Source: Rhodococcus sp. (in: high G+C Gram-positive bacteria) (GTDB lineage: Bacteria > Actinomycetota > Actinomycetes > Mycobacteriales > Mycobacteriaceae). From it: a stretch of 64,000 nt of DNA. Under the pieces are notes generated by a model that did not search any database, was not told where the DNA came from, and saw only the letters and a list, made by a program, of their open reading frames with translations. The stretch spans positions 1 to 64,000 of the forward strand of contig JAAZAD010000276.1 in assembly GCA_012514505.1 (NCBI GenBank). Reading direction: 5' to 3'. The position numbers and the translations under genes are program-made. Shown in pieces: positions 63,384 through 64,000 of this stretch (its first letter is position 1; the number at the start of each line of letters is the position of its first letter).

Positions 63384-64000
63384 TCAGGCAGGCTTCGTCA
63401 CCCGGGCCTCGTCGCCGTCTCCCACGCCTGCGTCATGGCGTTCCGAGGCGCCCTGCGCGGGCCGCGGCATGTGTATCCGGATCTCGGTGCCCTTACCGGG
63501 CGCCGACCGAACATCCACCCGCCCGCCTCGCCGCTCGACGCGCGCCCGCACCGACTTCGCGAGCCCCTGCCGGTCCGCGGGCACTGCTGCCGAATCGAAC
63601 CCCACGCCACGGTCCCGGACGAACACGCCAACCTCGTCGGGCTCGACCTCGCAGTACAGATTGATGTCGGTTTCGCCGGAGTGCTTGGCAGCGTTGACCA
63701 AGGACTCCCGAGCCGCCCCGAGCAGAGCAGTGAAACTCTCCTTGGACAGACCGTCGCCGTTGTCGCAGTGATCGAGCTGGACGTCGCCCACCGTCACGGG
63801 CCGAACGGTGACGCCGTGCTGATCCTCCACTTCACCGGCAATCGTCCGCAGGGCCTCTGCAAGACTCGAATGATCCGTCTCGCCCCCGCCGAACAGCCAT
63901 CTCCTCAGCTCGCGCTCCTGACCGCGAGCCAACCGGGCCACCTCCGTCGAGTCGCCCGACTGCTTCTGAATGAGAGCCAGCGTCTGCAGAACCGAATCGT
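63384..64000 (-). CDS. Sensor histidine kinase, partial (C-terminal ATPase part)
   Basis: The frame is open to the right edge. Reading back from it gives DSVLQTLALIQKQSGDSTEVARLARGQERELRRWLFGG, the DHp region of NarX/DegS-type kinases of the PspC-domain group. The phosphorylated His should be the residue just before DSVLQ, one codon outside the window. The HATPase_c domain follows: ESLVNAAKHSGETD (N box), VFVRDRGVGFD (G1), and GGRVDVRSAPGKGTEIRIHMP (G2). The gene extends beyond 64000; the track's 63941 start is internal. Likely partner of the response regulator at 61.2-61.8 kb. Confidence 0.92.
   Translation of the reverse strand, partial: DSVLQTLALIQKQSGDSTEVARLARGQERELRRWLFGGGETDHSSLAEALRTIAGEVEDQHGVTVRPVTVGDVQLDHCDNGDGLSKESFTALLGAARESLVNAAKHSGETDINLYCEVEPDEVGVFVRDRGVGFDSAAVPADRQGLAKSVRARVERRGGRVDVRSAPGKGTEIRIHMPRPAQGASERHDAGVGDGDEARVTKPA

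Noticed and set aside
1-64000. CRISPR arrays, tRNA genes, integrases, insertion sequences
   Set aside because: No spaced repeats, cloverleaf-like stretches or transposase/recombinase motifs were noticed; only a software search could exclude tRNAs fully.

Overview
The window is chromosomal DNA of a high-GC, mycolic-acid-containing actinobacterium, most likely Rhodococcus or a close relative. The reasons are a mycolyltransferase of the antigen-85 type, actinobacterial LexA boxes, split imuA'-imuB/dnaE2 genes, DUF3017 beside folD, and a gene order (icd, metY, metX, folD, trmL, dnaE2, fcrA, imuB, imuA') that I recall as matching the Rv3339c-Rv3395c stretch of Mycobacterium tuberculosis. I ran no alignment. 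No tRNA, rRNA, CRISPR array, integrase or insertion sequence was recognised.

Layout. 1-17 kb is core metabolism: icd (cut by the left edge), metY-metX, an unknown gene, DUF3017-folD-pentapeptide protein, a GMC oxidoreductase broken by a one-base frameshift, trmL, a LysR regulator beside a TDT transporter, a DUF302/rhodanese/DUF4349 operon, a small secreted repeat protein, a DinB-like protein and dnaE2. 17.2-37.9 kb is one rightward operon: an MFS exporter, three NRPS genes (heterocyclisation, one adenylation, methyltransferase, carrier and thioesterase domains), a two-domain reductase fusion, a YbtPQ/IrtAB-like ABC pair and a complete ECF transporter (S, T and fused ATPases). Its promoter region carries a sequence like a Zur box, so I read it as a thiazoline metallophore locus, possibly for zinc. 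The first NRPS gene has two lesions: an 11-bp tandem duplication just after the ancestral start, and an in-frame TAG in the middle of a domain. It may be decaying or switchable.

37.9-43 kb is arsenic resistance (arsR/arsI, arsC, acr3, arsR2, a PAT/ArsN-like acetyltransferase) around nhaA. 43-48 kb holds small membrane and VOC proteins and a siderophore-uptake operon (binding protein, FecCD permease, ATPase, FhuF-like reductase). 48-56.6 kb holds an MMPL transporter, a fatty acyl-CoA reductase, a sucrase/ferredoxin-like protein, YdeI-like and membrane proteins, an R2-like ligand-binding oxidase, an alpha/beta hydrolase and a VOC protein. 56.6-59.1 kb is imuB-imuA' behind a LexA box. 59.2-64 kb holds a Ser/Thr kinase, a LysE exporter, a NarL-type response regulator, a mycolyltransferase, two tiny acidic peptide genes missed by the ORF track, and the C-terminal part of a sensor kinase cut by the right edge.

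How the parts work together. dnaE2 and imuA'-imuB, 40 kb apart, share LexA control and would form the SOS mutasome. The NRPS products would be released by the thioesterase, reduced by the fusion protein, exported by the MFS and re-imported by the ABC/ECF systems. The two 33-34 residue acidic peptides beside the mycolyltransferase resemble corynebacterial PorA/PorH-type mycomembrane peptides in size and character and may be its substrates.
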